Below are positions 8,157 through 14,823 of a stretch of DNA of 31,857 bases, one piece after another. The position numbers were made by a program, and so were the translations under genes. The notes beneath the pieces were generated by a model. The model was not told the origin of the DNA. It did not search any database and saw only the letters and a program-made list of their open reading frames with translations. The DNA is from a virus. The stretch is taken from positions 1-31,857 of the IMG/VR virus record IMGVR_UViG_3300024529_000008; one strand, 5' to 3'. Position 1 is the first letter of the stretch, and every line of letters begins with the position of its first letter.

Positions 8157-8343
8157 CTCTTATAATTGCACATTGTTCGTATAACTCTAATTCTGTTGCA
8201 TATTTTAGTGATTCGTCTAGAAACTCATTCTTTTCTTCCTTACCCCACGTACTAGGCCAAGTCCATGAATCATATTGCATAATATTAATTGACTCGATAA
8301 ATAATGCTTTGACATAATTTATATTTGTATAATTTTCACCCAT
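8131..8343 (-). CDS. Small protein with C-terminal UVR-like motif
   Basis: 70 residues. Residues 39-69 (NEFLDESLKYATELELYEQ, then CAIIRDVQKTI) match the helix-hairpin pattern of UVR motifs, found in UvrB/UvrC, in ClpC and in McsA-type regulators. The first 38 residues are Trp/Tyr-rich and unrecognised. The 3' end overlaps the clpS-like gene by 26 bases. A UVR-like protein next to a ClpS adaptor would make sense if both touch the host Clp machinery, but the motif is short and could be coincidental. The leader carries the boundary motif at about 8356-8368. Confidence 0.65.
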   Translation of the reverse strand: MGENYTNINYVKALFIESINIMQYDSWTWPSTWGKEEKNEFLDESLKYATELELYEQCAIIRDVQKTIKY

Positions 8344-8388
8344 ATATTATATATAATAATAAATATCAGGTTAATAACCAAATATTAA

Positions 8389-8940
8389 TTACAAGTTATC
8401 ATATACGGTTTGTGCAGACTCGGTTCTAGATTTTTTGCTTAATTTTAATTCAGCCGAACCCATTCTTTCAGATTTAGTTGCAAATCCCAATGCTTTCTCT
8501 TTTATTGTAGAACCTGACATTGCTCTTTTAAACATAGTAACTTCATAATTAGGACTATTCAATATACTCTTTGGTAAACCAGGTATTAATCCTTTATCTG
8601 GTGCACTATTACTTTTATATCCATTCTTTAATTCAACACGTAAGAACCAAATTTGAACTTGTGTTTCGGATATCTTTCTACCAATTAATTTAGCATATTG
8701 TTTTAATGCCTTTAAACGATCTCCTCTCCATTGAATAAGACCATATGCTCCAGACTCCGAACCAGCTGTTGGATTAAATGTCGATTCTGCCCACATATTT
8801 CCTACAATAGCCGCTGCTTCTGATTTACTAAAACCAGATGAAATTAAATCATTAGCTAACGCAACACCAGCTGGTATATAACTTTCATTGTTAGCTAATG
8901 GATCATTTCCTTCACCCAATATGCTTTTAAGTTTAATCAT
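8389..8940 (-). CDS. Phage tail lysozyme with N-terminal tag
   Basis: 183 residues. After the tag MIKLKSILGE, residues 23-90 form a lysozyme-like domain of the phage tail lysozyme type: GFSKSEAAAIVGNMWAES with the likely catalytic Glu52, then GAYGLIQWRGDRLKAL. These enzymes cut the peptidoglycan glycan backbone to let DNA or the tail tube through. A tag on such an enzyme fits delivery with the particle and not cytosolic lysis, which here is served by the amidase at 17404. The ATG overlaps the stop of the upstream zinc-ribbon gene by 8 bases. Confidence 0.88.
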   Translation of the reverse strand: MIKLKSILGEGNDPLANNESYIPAGVALANDLISSGFSKSEAAAIVGNMWAESTFNPTAGSESGAYGLIQWRGDRLKALKQYAKLIGRKISETQVQIWFLRVELKNGYKSNSAPDKGLIPGLPKSILNSPNYEVTMFKRAMSGSTIKEKALGFATKSERMGSAELKLSKKSRTESAQTVYDNL

Positions 8941-9106
8941 TTTTTCTTTTTTCTTTTTTCAATTTAGGAGTATTATCATGTCCGCATTTATGGCATATAT
9001 ATAAATCATCACCACCATCTTTTATTTCCCAAGACCATGTACAGTTATCACATTCGATTTTATCGCCTACAATTGCTTCAAATAATATGTGTTTTAATTT
9101 AATCAT
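8933..9106 (-). CDS. Small zinc-ribbon protein with N-terminal tag
   Basis: 57 residues from the chosen ATG at 9104-9106: tag MIKLKHILFE, then CDNC and CHKCGH, a four-cysteine zinc ribbon around GGDDLYICHKCGH. The upstream extension to 9142 was rejected because the tag then starts at residue 13, and because 9106 sits one base after the previous stop. The CDNC...W.W...GGDDLYICHKCGH pattern is common in T4-like marine phages as an unassigned small protein. The basic tail (KLKKEKRKND) may bind DNA. It is presumably a virion-associated protein, given the tag. Confidence 0.82.
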   Translation of the reverse strand: MIKLKHILFEAIVGDKIECDNCTWSWEIKDGGDDLYICHKCGHDNTPKLKKEKRKND

Positions 9107-9107
9107 T

Positions 9108-9851
9108 TTACTTTTTTGACTTATTACCCCAATTAGCTGCACCTTTATTTCTGCATTGAACTAATGCCCCGGAAGCATAAGCTGATGGCCATTTCTTATA
9201 TCTACCTTTAACTTTATAATAACATGCATCTTTTTTTTCTTCAATATTGATTTCGTCTAAAACTGATTCTGTTTTTGTTTTACTAGATACATTTTTAGCT
9301 TTACCACTACGATTTGGGTTTGGGTCTTCCCTACGTTTTTTGCGTACTGCTGCAGCTCTTTGTTTTTTTGACATTTCCGCAGCTGCTTTTTTTGATAGGC
9401 ACTTAGGAGTACCTTCGCCTTTCTTTCTATCACCACACTTACCAATTTTTTCTCCTTTGGTATTGTAACGATCCCAACCACCTCCGGATGCACTACCTTT
9501 GTTGCCCTTACCAAACCAAGCTCTCAAATCTTCTTCGATTTCATCTTCATACATGATCATTTGATCTTTATCAGAAAATCCTTCATCTGGTAATTTTGCT
9601 TCACGCTTAACACAATTAGGAACACGTTTTCCGAACATGGTTTTCATACCTTTCTTCTCGTAGCCTTTCCAACAACGAGTTCCCTTTTCATCTAATAGAT
9701 CTTCATCTACTTTATCTGGAAGCTCATCATAGTCTTGTTTAGTCATTTTGCTAGCAAGTTTTTTAGCAGCTTCTGGTTCATTTGCAAACATGTATCGCTG
9801 TTGCGATTTGCTAGCAAATTTTTCAACTAGTAGTGATTTTAGCTTAATCAT
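9108..9851 (-). CDS. Basic tagged virion-type protein, several Cys-containing segments
   Basis: 247 residues from the ATG at 9849-9851, which overlaps the previous stop as ATGA; a longer frame to 9875 exists but would bury the tag MIKLKSLLVE. Recognisable segments are KSQQRYMFAN after the tag, GTRCWKGYEKKGMK...VPNC, RYNTKGEKIGKCGD...KCLSKK, a Lys/Arg-rich linker (about 165-205), and a C-terminal CYYKVKGRYKKWPSAYASG...CRNKGAANWGN. These segments recur in phage and giant-virus proteins of unknown role. The high charge and the tag suggest an internal head protein packaged with DNA. No enzymatic motif is visible. Confidence 0.78.
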   Translation of the reverse strand: MIKLKSLLVEKFASKSQQRYMFANEPEAAKKLASKMTKQDYDELPDKVDEDLLDEKGTRCWKGYEKKGMKTMFGKRVPNCVKREAKLPDEGFSDKDQMIMYEDEIEEDLRAWFGKGNKGSASGGGWDRYNTKGEKIGKCGDRKKGEGTPKCLSKKAAAEMSKKQRAAAVRKKRREDPNPNRSGKAKNVSSKTKTESVLDEINIEEKKDACYYKVKGRYKKWPSAYASGALVQCRNKGAANWGNKSKK

Positions 9852-10486
9852 AGCCTTTCTTCCACTACTTTCCAATCAATAACACGAAAAAAGTCATTGA
9901 TATATGATCCACGTTTACTTCGATGTTTTAAATAATATGCATGTTCCCACACATCCATCCCCAATACAGGAATACCACTACACCCAGAATCAATATAAGG
10001 ATTGTCTTGATTTGCAGTACTACAAATTTCTAGTTTACCGTTATCATTGCATAACCACACCCAACCAGATCCAAATCTATCTAATCCAGCTTGTTTAAAT
10101 TGTTCTTTGAATTCAGTAAAACTACCGAATGCATCGTCAATCATAGCTTTAAGTTTAGCACTAGGAGCTTTATAGTTAGGAGTCATATTTTCAAAATACA
10201 ACAAATGATTTATATAACCTCCACCATTATTTCTAACAGTGTCTTTCTTATAATGTTTTTTAAATATATCAATTGCACGATTTAAATAACCATGCTTATC
10301 AGAAGAGTATTTGAATTCTTTGCATGCAGCATTAAATTTATCAGTGTAGCCTTTATAATGTTTTTTATAATGCTCTTCCATTGTATCCGTATCAATGATT
10401 GGATTCAGTGCTGATAATTCATATGCTAATGGAAGTCGTTTAAATTCTTGTTCTTTAGCTTCCGTCAAAATACTCATCAATTTCAT
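9848..10486 (-). CDS. sodA: Superoxide dismutase, Fe/Mn family (Mn-type), with N-terminal tag
   Basis: 212 residues. Converts superoxide to oxygen and hydrogen peroxide. All four metal ligands are present: His39 (EEHYKKHY), His94 (GYINHLL), Asp178 and His182 (MDVWEH); Tyr47 fits the gateway tyrosine. Gly90 and Gln160 in STANQDNP match the Mn-type, not the Fe-type, arrangement. Ahead of the domain is MKLMSILTEAKEQ, with a cut site after LTE as in the other tagged proteins, and no such leader is usual in bacterial SOD. It lies among tagged virion-type genes, so a packaged enzyme is an attractive idea. The start overlaps the upstream small gene as TAATG. Confidence 0.93.
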   Translation of the reverse strand: MKLMSILTEAKEQEFKRLPLAYELSALNPIIDTDTMEEHYKKHYKGYTDKFNAACKEFKYSSDKHGYLNRAIDIFKKHYKKDTVRNNGGGYINHLLYFENMTPNYKAPSAKLKAMIDDAFGSFTEFKEQFKQAGLDRFGSGWVWLCNDNGKLEICSTANQDNPYIDSGCSGIPVLGMDVWEHAYYLKHRSKRGSYINDFFRVIDWKVVEERL

Positions 10487-10635
10487 TATTCGTCCTCTTT
10501 TGACTTAACAGAGTGCAATTTCTCCATTATCTTTTCATATTCTTTATATGTGATATTGGTAGCATCAATTGCTTCCATATATCCTTTAAGCCACTGCACA
10601 AATTCATGAGCAGTTATTTTTTCATATTCTGCCAT
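10486..10635 (-). CDS. 49-residue conserved phage protein
   Basis: Encodes MAEYEKITAHEFVQWLKGYM and continues to ...HSVKSKEDE. The EFVxWLKGY motif, followed by a helix with KxxYxxIxxKL, is common in small proteins of T4-like phages with no assigned function. Support for a real gene: ATG overlapping the upstream stop (TGATG), AAAGG about 7 bases before the ATG, and a stop overlapping the SOD start (TAATG). Confidence 0.75.
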   Translation of the reverse strand: MAEYEKITAHEFVQWLKGYMEAIDATNITYKEYEKIMEKLHSVKSKEDE

Positions 10636-10931
10636 CATTTACCTTTTTGTGAACTTTTCAATACACCAGTAAGTGTCATATCCATTGGTGTGTCATGTTT
10701 TGATTTAGACTCTTCGCCACGAACATAATGTGTCATATAATCTTTAACTTTGTTCATGTAATCTGATGCTAATGTTATTTTAGCTTCTAACCACTCAGGT
10801 AAATCATCAGTTTCTTGAATCATGTTAGCTATATCCATTGCATCTTCGGCACATTCTATAGCAGAATATTTTGCCATTTTACCTTCACGTTCTTCGTGAC
10901 CACAACCACAATCTTCTTCTAATTCTTTCAT
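10635..10931 (-). CDS. Conserved small phage protein with Cys-rich N-terminus
   Basis: 98 residues. The N-terminus has EEDCGCGHEE (5-14), which could bind a metal. The core IECAEDAMDIANMIQETDDL followed by PEWLEAKITLASDYMNKV is helical and resembles a small protein repeatedly found among structural genes of marine myophages; function unknown. A good AAAGG ribosome binding site precedes the ATG. A similar DCGC cluster occurs in the 63-residue protein at 12858-13049, so the two may bind the same kind of partner or metal. Confidence 0.78.
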   Translation of the reverse strand: MKELEEDCGCGHEEREGKMAKYSAIECAEDAMDIANMIQETDDLPEWLEAKITLASDYMNKVKDYMTHYVRGEESKSKHDTPMDMTLTGVLKSSQKGK

Positions 10932-10957
10932 TATATTTCCTTTAGACTTTTTTATAC

Positions 10958-11422
10958 TTATTTTATTGGTCCGCCTCCGACCCAGGCATCACAAGTTCTA
11001 GCTCCTGCACATTTAAACCAAAAGAATTCACAGAAACCTATATTTGCATTTTTAACTATTGTCTTCCCATCATCGCCAATTGCTTTTTCTATTTTAGACA
11101 ATGTTGATTTCTTTTGATCGAAAGCACCGCAATTTGAACATCTAGACTCTTTAGCAGCATCAACAGTTGTATTCCATAGCTCTGCTTTATTTTCCCAAAA
11201 CTGTTTTGACCCTTTCTCATCATCTGGATTAAGTGGTCCGTAACTATATTCTTTAATGGTTTGATTTCTATTCAATGTATTTAAATCTAAATCAGTAATA
11301 GAATCTTCAGGTTTTACTTTACTTTTACCTAATGACTTCTGTTTAGCAATAGCAGCCGGTGTATTATAAGAATCAGACGACTCCAATATACTTTCCTTTA
11401 GTATGTGTTTTAATCTTTCCAT
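10958..11422 (-). CDS. Tagged cysteine-containing virion-type protein
   Basis: 154 residues. Tag MERLKHILKE, followed by a second LE site (SILE) at 12-15. The C-terminal half is conserved-looking: YGPLNPDDEKG, then CSNCGAF (about 95-101), GFCEFFWFKCAGARTCDAW and a final GGGPI. The five or six cysteines suggest a small zinc-binding domain. Similar proteins are common in cyanophages and other T4-like phages without a known role. The ATG follows immediately on the boundary motif at 11422-11435, with no Shine-Dalgarno. Confidence 0.8.
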   Translation of the reverse strand: MERLKHILKESILESSDSYNTPAAIAKQKSLGKSKVKPEDSITDLDLNTLNRNQTIKEYSYGPLNPDDEKGSKQFWENKAELWNTTVDAAKESRCSNCGAFDQKKSTLSKIEKAIGDDGKTIVKNANIGFCEFFWFKCAGARTCDAWVGGGPIK

Positions 11423-11435
11423 TTTATATAAATAT
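11422..11435 (-). promoter_or_regulatory. AT-rich boundary motif
   Basis: 14-base core, minus strand ATATTTATATAAAA, identical to copies at 446-459, 16097-16110 and 26230-26243. Here it touches the ATG of the tagged protein and overlaps the upstream TGA, leaving no room for a leader. That speaks for a role in translation start at this site, or for a promoter giving a leaderless message. Confidence 0.35.
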
Positions 11436-12064
11436 CAATTACACCAAATAACGTTTTTAAATTTCTCTGGTGTTAAATTAAAATAATCAGTTCGCCATTT
11501 AGTTTGTTCGAAAAAATCTAAATCATACCATTTGTCTTTAATGTTCCATAATGTCTTAGCAACATCATCCCAATCTTTTGATAATATGAATTCTTCAATT
11601 TCTAGTTTCTTTTCATGTATTGCATTATATTCAAACGAATCCCATTCATAGTGAAACACTTCAAATACAGCATTTTCTGATACATAGTCAATTGATATGT
11701 CAATTCCCCACTTAGGTTTCATTTTAACTAGTTTGTATAGCATTGGATTTTTCTTTGCATAATGTTTCAGTTGTTCTAATGCTTCTGCAGAAAATCCTTT
11801 TCTTTCAAATAGATCCGAATGATTTATATGAGCTCCATCTTTTTTATCCCAAAGAAACCAATCATACCTTAAACAGTCTTCATGTCTTCGTTCTATAGGA
11901 TTATAACCGTTTGGTAATAGGAATGATTGCTCTGCTCGGGTTAAATGATATCCATTCTGATCAAATAAGTCAACACTGTCAGTGTCTAATAAGATTTTCG
12001 TATCGTCTGTTTTATTAGTATATGTTGATACTGAATTGAATTCTATATTAGATTTATGCAACAT
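11435..12064 (-). CDS. Hypothetical protein, Trp/Asp-rich
   Basis: 209 residues, no signal peptide and no membrane segment. The stretch KPKWGIDISIDYV...VFEVFHYEWDSFEY and the C-terminal WDDVAKTLWNIKDKW look like a compact folded domain. A similar protein occurs in other T4-like phages, as far as I recall, but I know no function. It lies between the fibre-like gene and the tagged proteins. The DNA is ordinary for this region. Confidence 0.7.
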   Translation of the reverse strand: MLHKSNIEFNSVSTYTNKTDDTKILLDTDSVDLFDQNGYHLTRAEQSFLLPNGYNPIERRHEDCLRYDWFLWDKKDGAHINHSDLFERKGFSAEALEQLKHYAKKNPMLYKLVKMKPKWGIDISIDYVSENAVFEVFHYEWDSFEYNAIHEKKLEIEEFILSKDWDDVAKTLWNIKDKWYDLDFFEQTKWRTDYFNLTPEKFKNVIWCN

Positions 12065-12082
12065 GTTATTTTACTTATTATA

Positions 12083-12874
12083 TTATGTGATAGTACTACC
12101 ATCTCTAAATGTACCAGTTAATAACCATCCAGCAGAACCCATTCCCCGAATTGACAAAGTGTCACCAGCTCGACTGTTTCCTGAGTCTATTGTTAATGTG
12201 GAAGCCGCATTAAAATTTTGCGGATTGCCTGCAGCTGCAATATTTCCGTATATTTTACTTGCTCCGCCTGCTATTGTCATGTCACCAGTACCACCATGTG
12301 CAGATACCCCAATATTCCATTCATATCCAGCATATGTATCTGCTGCGGTTGGCAGTGTTAAAGTAACGGTATTAGTACTACTAAGATCAACAAATATATA
12401 TCCGCCATATGGTAAACTAGTAAGATTCATACTCACAGCTCCGGCATTACTTAACAATTTTGCAGGTAATACAACTCCTCTCGATCCACTAAAAGTAGCG
12501 ACCGCATTGCCTTTTGTGGACACTTGTCCGTTTAAGATAACTGATCCGGTTATTTGTAAATCATTGGTAGTTGCATAATATGATCCGGTCTGAATAAATA
12601 TTCCTTGGGTTCCTCCGGCATTGGCAGCATATGATGCAGTAACAGCATATGATGAACTAACAGCATATGATGAACTACCAGCATATGATGCAGTAACAGC
12701 ATATGATGAACTAACAACTGTACCTGTATAAATTCCATCGAATGAACCAGTAAATGAACCAGTAGCAACAACTTCTGTGGTAGCTGTTCCGTCTAGTGCG
12801 TCGATGATTCTAGTTATGTGTTCTGCTTTACTAGTTAATCCGTCTTGTATACCTGTCTTACTTATTGTTGCCAT
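12083..12874 (-). CDS. Tail-fibre-like structural protein with SSYAV/TASYA repeats
   Basis: 263 residues. It starts with a helical part containing HITRIIDALDGT, then GSFTGSFDG and about five six-residue repeats (SSSYAV / TASYAG, about 53-85). This Ser/Tyr/Ala repeat type is typical of fibre or appendage proteins of marine phages. The C-terminal half is rich in small residues and beta-strand pattern (LPYGGYIFVDLSSTNTV, TLTIDSGNSRAGDTLS). No chaperone domain or carbohydrate-binding motif is certain. An AAAAAGGAA ribosome binding site precedes the ATG. The gene overlaps the 63-residue gene by 17 bases. Confidence 0.82.
   Translation of the reverse strand: MATISKTGIQDGLTSKAEHITRIIDALDGTATTEVVATGSFTGSFDGIYTGTVVSSSYAVTASYAGSSSYAVSSSYAVTASYAANAGGTQGIFIQTGSYYATTNDLQITGSVILNGQVSTKGNAVATFSGSRGVVLPAKLLSNAGAVSMNLTSLPYGGYIFVDLSSTNTVTLTLPTAADTYAGYEWNIGVSAHGGTGDMTIAGGASKIYGNIAAAGNPQNFNAASTLTIDSGNSRAGDTLSIRGMGSAGWLLTGTFRDGSTIT
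12627..12716. repeat. Five 18-base tandem repeats inside the fibre-like gene
   Basis: Units start at 12627, 12645, 12663, 12681 and 12699, each close to GCATATGATGAACTAACA; the variants are GCAGTAACA and GAACTACCA endings. Each unit encodes six residues of the form SSSYAV or TASYAG. The near-identity of the DNA suggests recent duplication or slippage, a possible way to change fibre length. Confidence 0.85.
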
Positions 12875-13049
12875 TTACTTTTCCTTTTTTATACATTGGC
12901 CAATTTTTGGTTTTATCATTAAGCCATTCTTGGCGTTTATCACAACCACAATCTTCATCTAATAATTGTGCGATACGTTCAGACAATTTGTCTAATCGTG
13001 TTGCTGACGTAATCTTTTTTATGCTGTCTCCTAGACCTTTAGATTTCAT
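12858..13049 (-). CDS. 63-residue conserved phage protein with DCGC motif
   Basis: Contains GLGDSIKKITSATRLDKLSE, a helical part, then DEDCGCDKRQEWLN. The pair of features (GLGDxIxKIT..T..DK and DCGCxKRxExLN) recurs in small proteins of phages from marine and freshwater environments; function unknown. The Cys pair may hold a metal with residues from a partner. It is close to the nucleotidyltransferase-like gene (9 bases) and overlaps the fibre gene, so the three form a translation unit. Confidence 0.72.
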   Translation of the reverse strand: MKSKGLGDSIKKITSATRLDKLSERIAQLLDEDCGCDKRQEWLNDKTKNWPMYKKGKVNGNNK

Positions 13050-13058
13050 ATTATTTGC

Positions 13059-14117
13059 TTATTTTTTAAAATTCATATCATTAAGACGAATTCTTAACTT
13101 TTTTAATAATGTGTTTTGATTTGGGGTAACTGGTATTTCGAATACTTGACCTCCTGGATATCCATAATCATTATCTGGATGCATTATCTTTGTATTACCA
13201 GAGTCATCAATTCCTAAAACTTTATGTGGGACATCGTGCATTGTAATGTTTCCACTAGGTATCATTGTGCACTTACCCGGGTGGTTTAGTTGACCTTGTG
13301 GGTCAGCAATTGCATTAGTATATTTCATTACCCGTTGCCATCCTTCATTATCCAATATTTTTTGTTTGGTCATATGAGCTGCTAATTCGTCTAATACGGT
13401 ATCATACTGTTCTTCTACTACTTGTTCTACTTGTAGCTGACTCAGTGTTATCTGTTTGCTTAATTGTTTAATACGATCAAGTAATCCAGAATTACGTATT
13501 TTCTTGAATGCTAAATTTTCAACTGAATATTCTCCCTCAGCTTCTAATCCAGTTTGCCGCATTTTATATAAACGTGTTAATATGCTTTCTAGTTTAGATT
13601 CCAATCTAGGATCTGTATCTGTTAACTTTTCTATTTCATATTCTATAGGATCTGCTTTTGATTGAATAAGTTCATCATCAACTGATACGATGTCAGCAGA
13701 AGGCTGTTTTAACCATTCGTTAGTCATTAATGAATATTGTCCTACAGATGCATGCAATTGATCGTTTTGATCTTGAGCATATAATTCAATATCCATTCCT
13801 TTGAATTTTAACGGATAGTTATTGTTCCATATGCTTTTCTTTGCCATCAAGTAATTTTTAACTAGGTGCAGATTATTACCTACTGCCTGATAATTAATCA
13901 CTACATGCAAATCAATGTCAGAATATTCTGTCCAATTATAGTTAGCATTACTACCAATAATTAAAACATCAAACACTTCTACTGTTTCTGGTAACTCTAG
14001 GAATTTATAAAATGCATCTGCAATACGCAAAAACTTTTCATTCAACCCCGGCTTAAGTTGATCTCCATCCCATAGTTTAGGATTTAGTGTGCTCTGTGTT
14101 TCATATTCCGTTAACAT
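13059..14117 (-). CDS. Nucleotidyltransferase-fold protein, virion-type
   Basis: 352 residues. IIGSNANYNWTEYSDIDLHV (54-73 approx) has the G-S...D-x-D pattern of the Pol-beta/minimal nucleotidyltransferase fold, with Asp67 and Asp69; a third acidic residue may be supplied by GMDIELYAQ. The fold transfers NMP groups to proteins, RNA or small molecules; the target here is unknown. A helical region follows (about 190-250), and the C-terminal part has a pattern (LNHPGKCTMIPS...VLGIDDSGNT...GYPGGQVFEIP) shared with other phage proteins. It starts MLTEYE, which is not the shared tag. The gene begins 2 bases after the upstream stop. Confidence 0.78.
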   Translation of the reverse strand: MLTEYETQSTLNPKLWDGDQLKPGLNEKFLRIADAFYKFLELPETVEVFDVLIIGSNANYNWTEYSDIDLHVVINYQAVGNNLHLVKNYLMAKKSIWNNNYPLKFKGMDIELYAQDQNDQLHASVGQYSLMTNEWLKQPSADIVSVDDELIQSKADPIEYEIEKLTDTDPRLESKLESILTRLYKMRQTGLEAEGEYSVENLAFKKIRNSGLLDRIKQLSKQITLSQLQVEQVVEEQYDTVLDELAAHMTKQKILDNEGWQRVMKYTNAIADPQGQLNHPGKCTMIPSGNITMHDVPHKVLGIDDSGNTKIMHPDNDYGYPGGQVFEIPVTPNQNTLLKKLRIRLNDMNFKK

Positions 14118-14119
14118 GA

Positions 14120-14692
14120 TTATTCTTCGCCTTGTTTATATGTGTATTGTTCTGCACCCAATGGTGGATACTCATCCATATCTGATAATTGGATTCCATA
14201 TGCATTTGCTGCTACATTTAATGTGTCTTTTGCTGCTTTACTCAATCCAACAACCGCATCGCGCGTTGCTTGCATACTTGCATATGTTCCGGGCATTGAA
14301 CTTGCAACTGCCCATTTTGCTAATGGAACAATCCCAACTTTACCTAGGTGTTCTGAACTTTCGAATCCCAATGTCTCTCCAGCCATCTGCATTTCGTTCC
14401 ATATCCAATCCACATTTTTTGCAAATGATGTTTTTAATACCTTTGATGTTTGTGACGATATAATTTTATTAGCGGTAGACTCTTTAAATGTGTTCCACAA
14501 TATATTGTTATTAGCAACAGCTTGGTCTGCTATAATTTTACCAAACTCCTGTGCTAACTCTGGATCTGCCTTTGATAATGAAGTCATGAAGTCTTGAGTA
14601 CTAGTTGCAGATTGAAGCATACCATCCCAATCAATAACGCCATCTGTATATAGTTTCTTGAAACGAGGAGATAATTTAGAATTTGCATTCAT
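14120..14692 (-). CDS. Downstream part of a probable frameshifted virion protein
   Basis: 190 residues from the first ATG; no ribosome binding site stands before it. The same frame stays open without any ATG, GTG or TTG back to 14872, and the extension (for example LAYLTKFGGVKQRRVISKEF, then GDIYKSFLAAGSNLGKKNAK) looks like normal protein. The gene upstream (14824-16083) ends inside this extension in another frame. The simplest reading is one gene split by a -1 shift. The protein itself is largely helical with no recognised domain; it ends in an acidic tail with YPPLGAEQYTY. Confidence 0.6.
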   Translation of the reverse strand: MNANSKLSPRFKKLYTDGVIDWDGMLQSATSTQDFMTSLSKADPELAQEFGKIIADQAVANNNILWNTFKESTANKIISSQTSKVLKTSFAKNVDWIWNEMQMAGETLGFESSEHLGKVGIVPLAKWAVASSMPGTYASMQATRDAVVGLSKAAKDTLNVAANAYGIQLSDMDEYPPLGAEQYTYKQGEE

Positions 14693-14823
14693 TACATCAT
14701 CAATTGTTTTAGCATTTTTTTTACCTAGATTAGAGCCAGCTGCTAAAAACGATTTATAAATATCACCAAATTCTTTAGAAATTACCCTTCTTTGCTTAAC
14801 ACCACCAAATTTGGTTAGGTATG

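Noticed and set aside
8371-8381. Palindrome GGTTAATAACC as terminator
   Set aside because: Stem of five with almost no loop and no T-tract at the right place.
9257-9514. 85-codon minus-strand frame inside the basic tagged protein
   Set aside because: Different frame within a gene with recognisable conserved segments; Lys/Val-rich shadow.
11982-12578. 198-codon open frame on the plus strand
   Set aside because: Mirror of the fibre-like gene on the minus strand; its repeats are explained by the 18-base units, and there is no other plus-strand gene in the window.
12627-12716. Tandem repeats considered as a CRISPR array
   Set aside because: Units of 18 bases without spacers, in frame in a coding region.
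12550-12771. 73-codon minus-strand frame with LLHHMLV repeats
   Set aside because: Alternative frame of the tandem repeats of the fibre-like gene.
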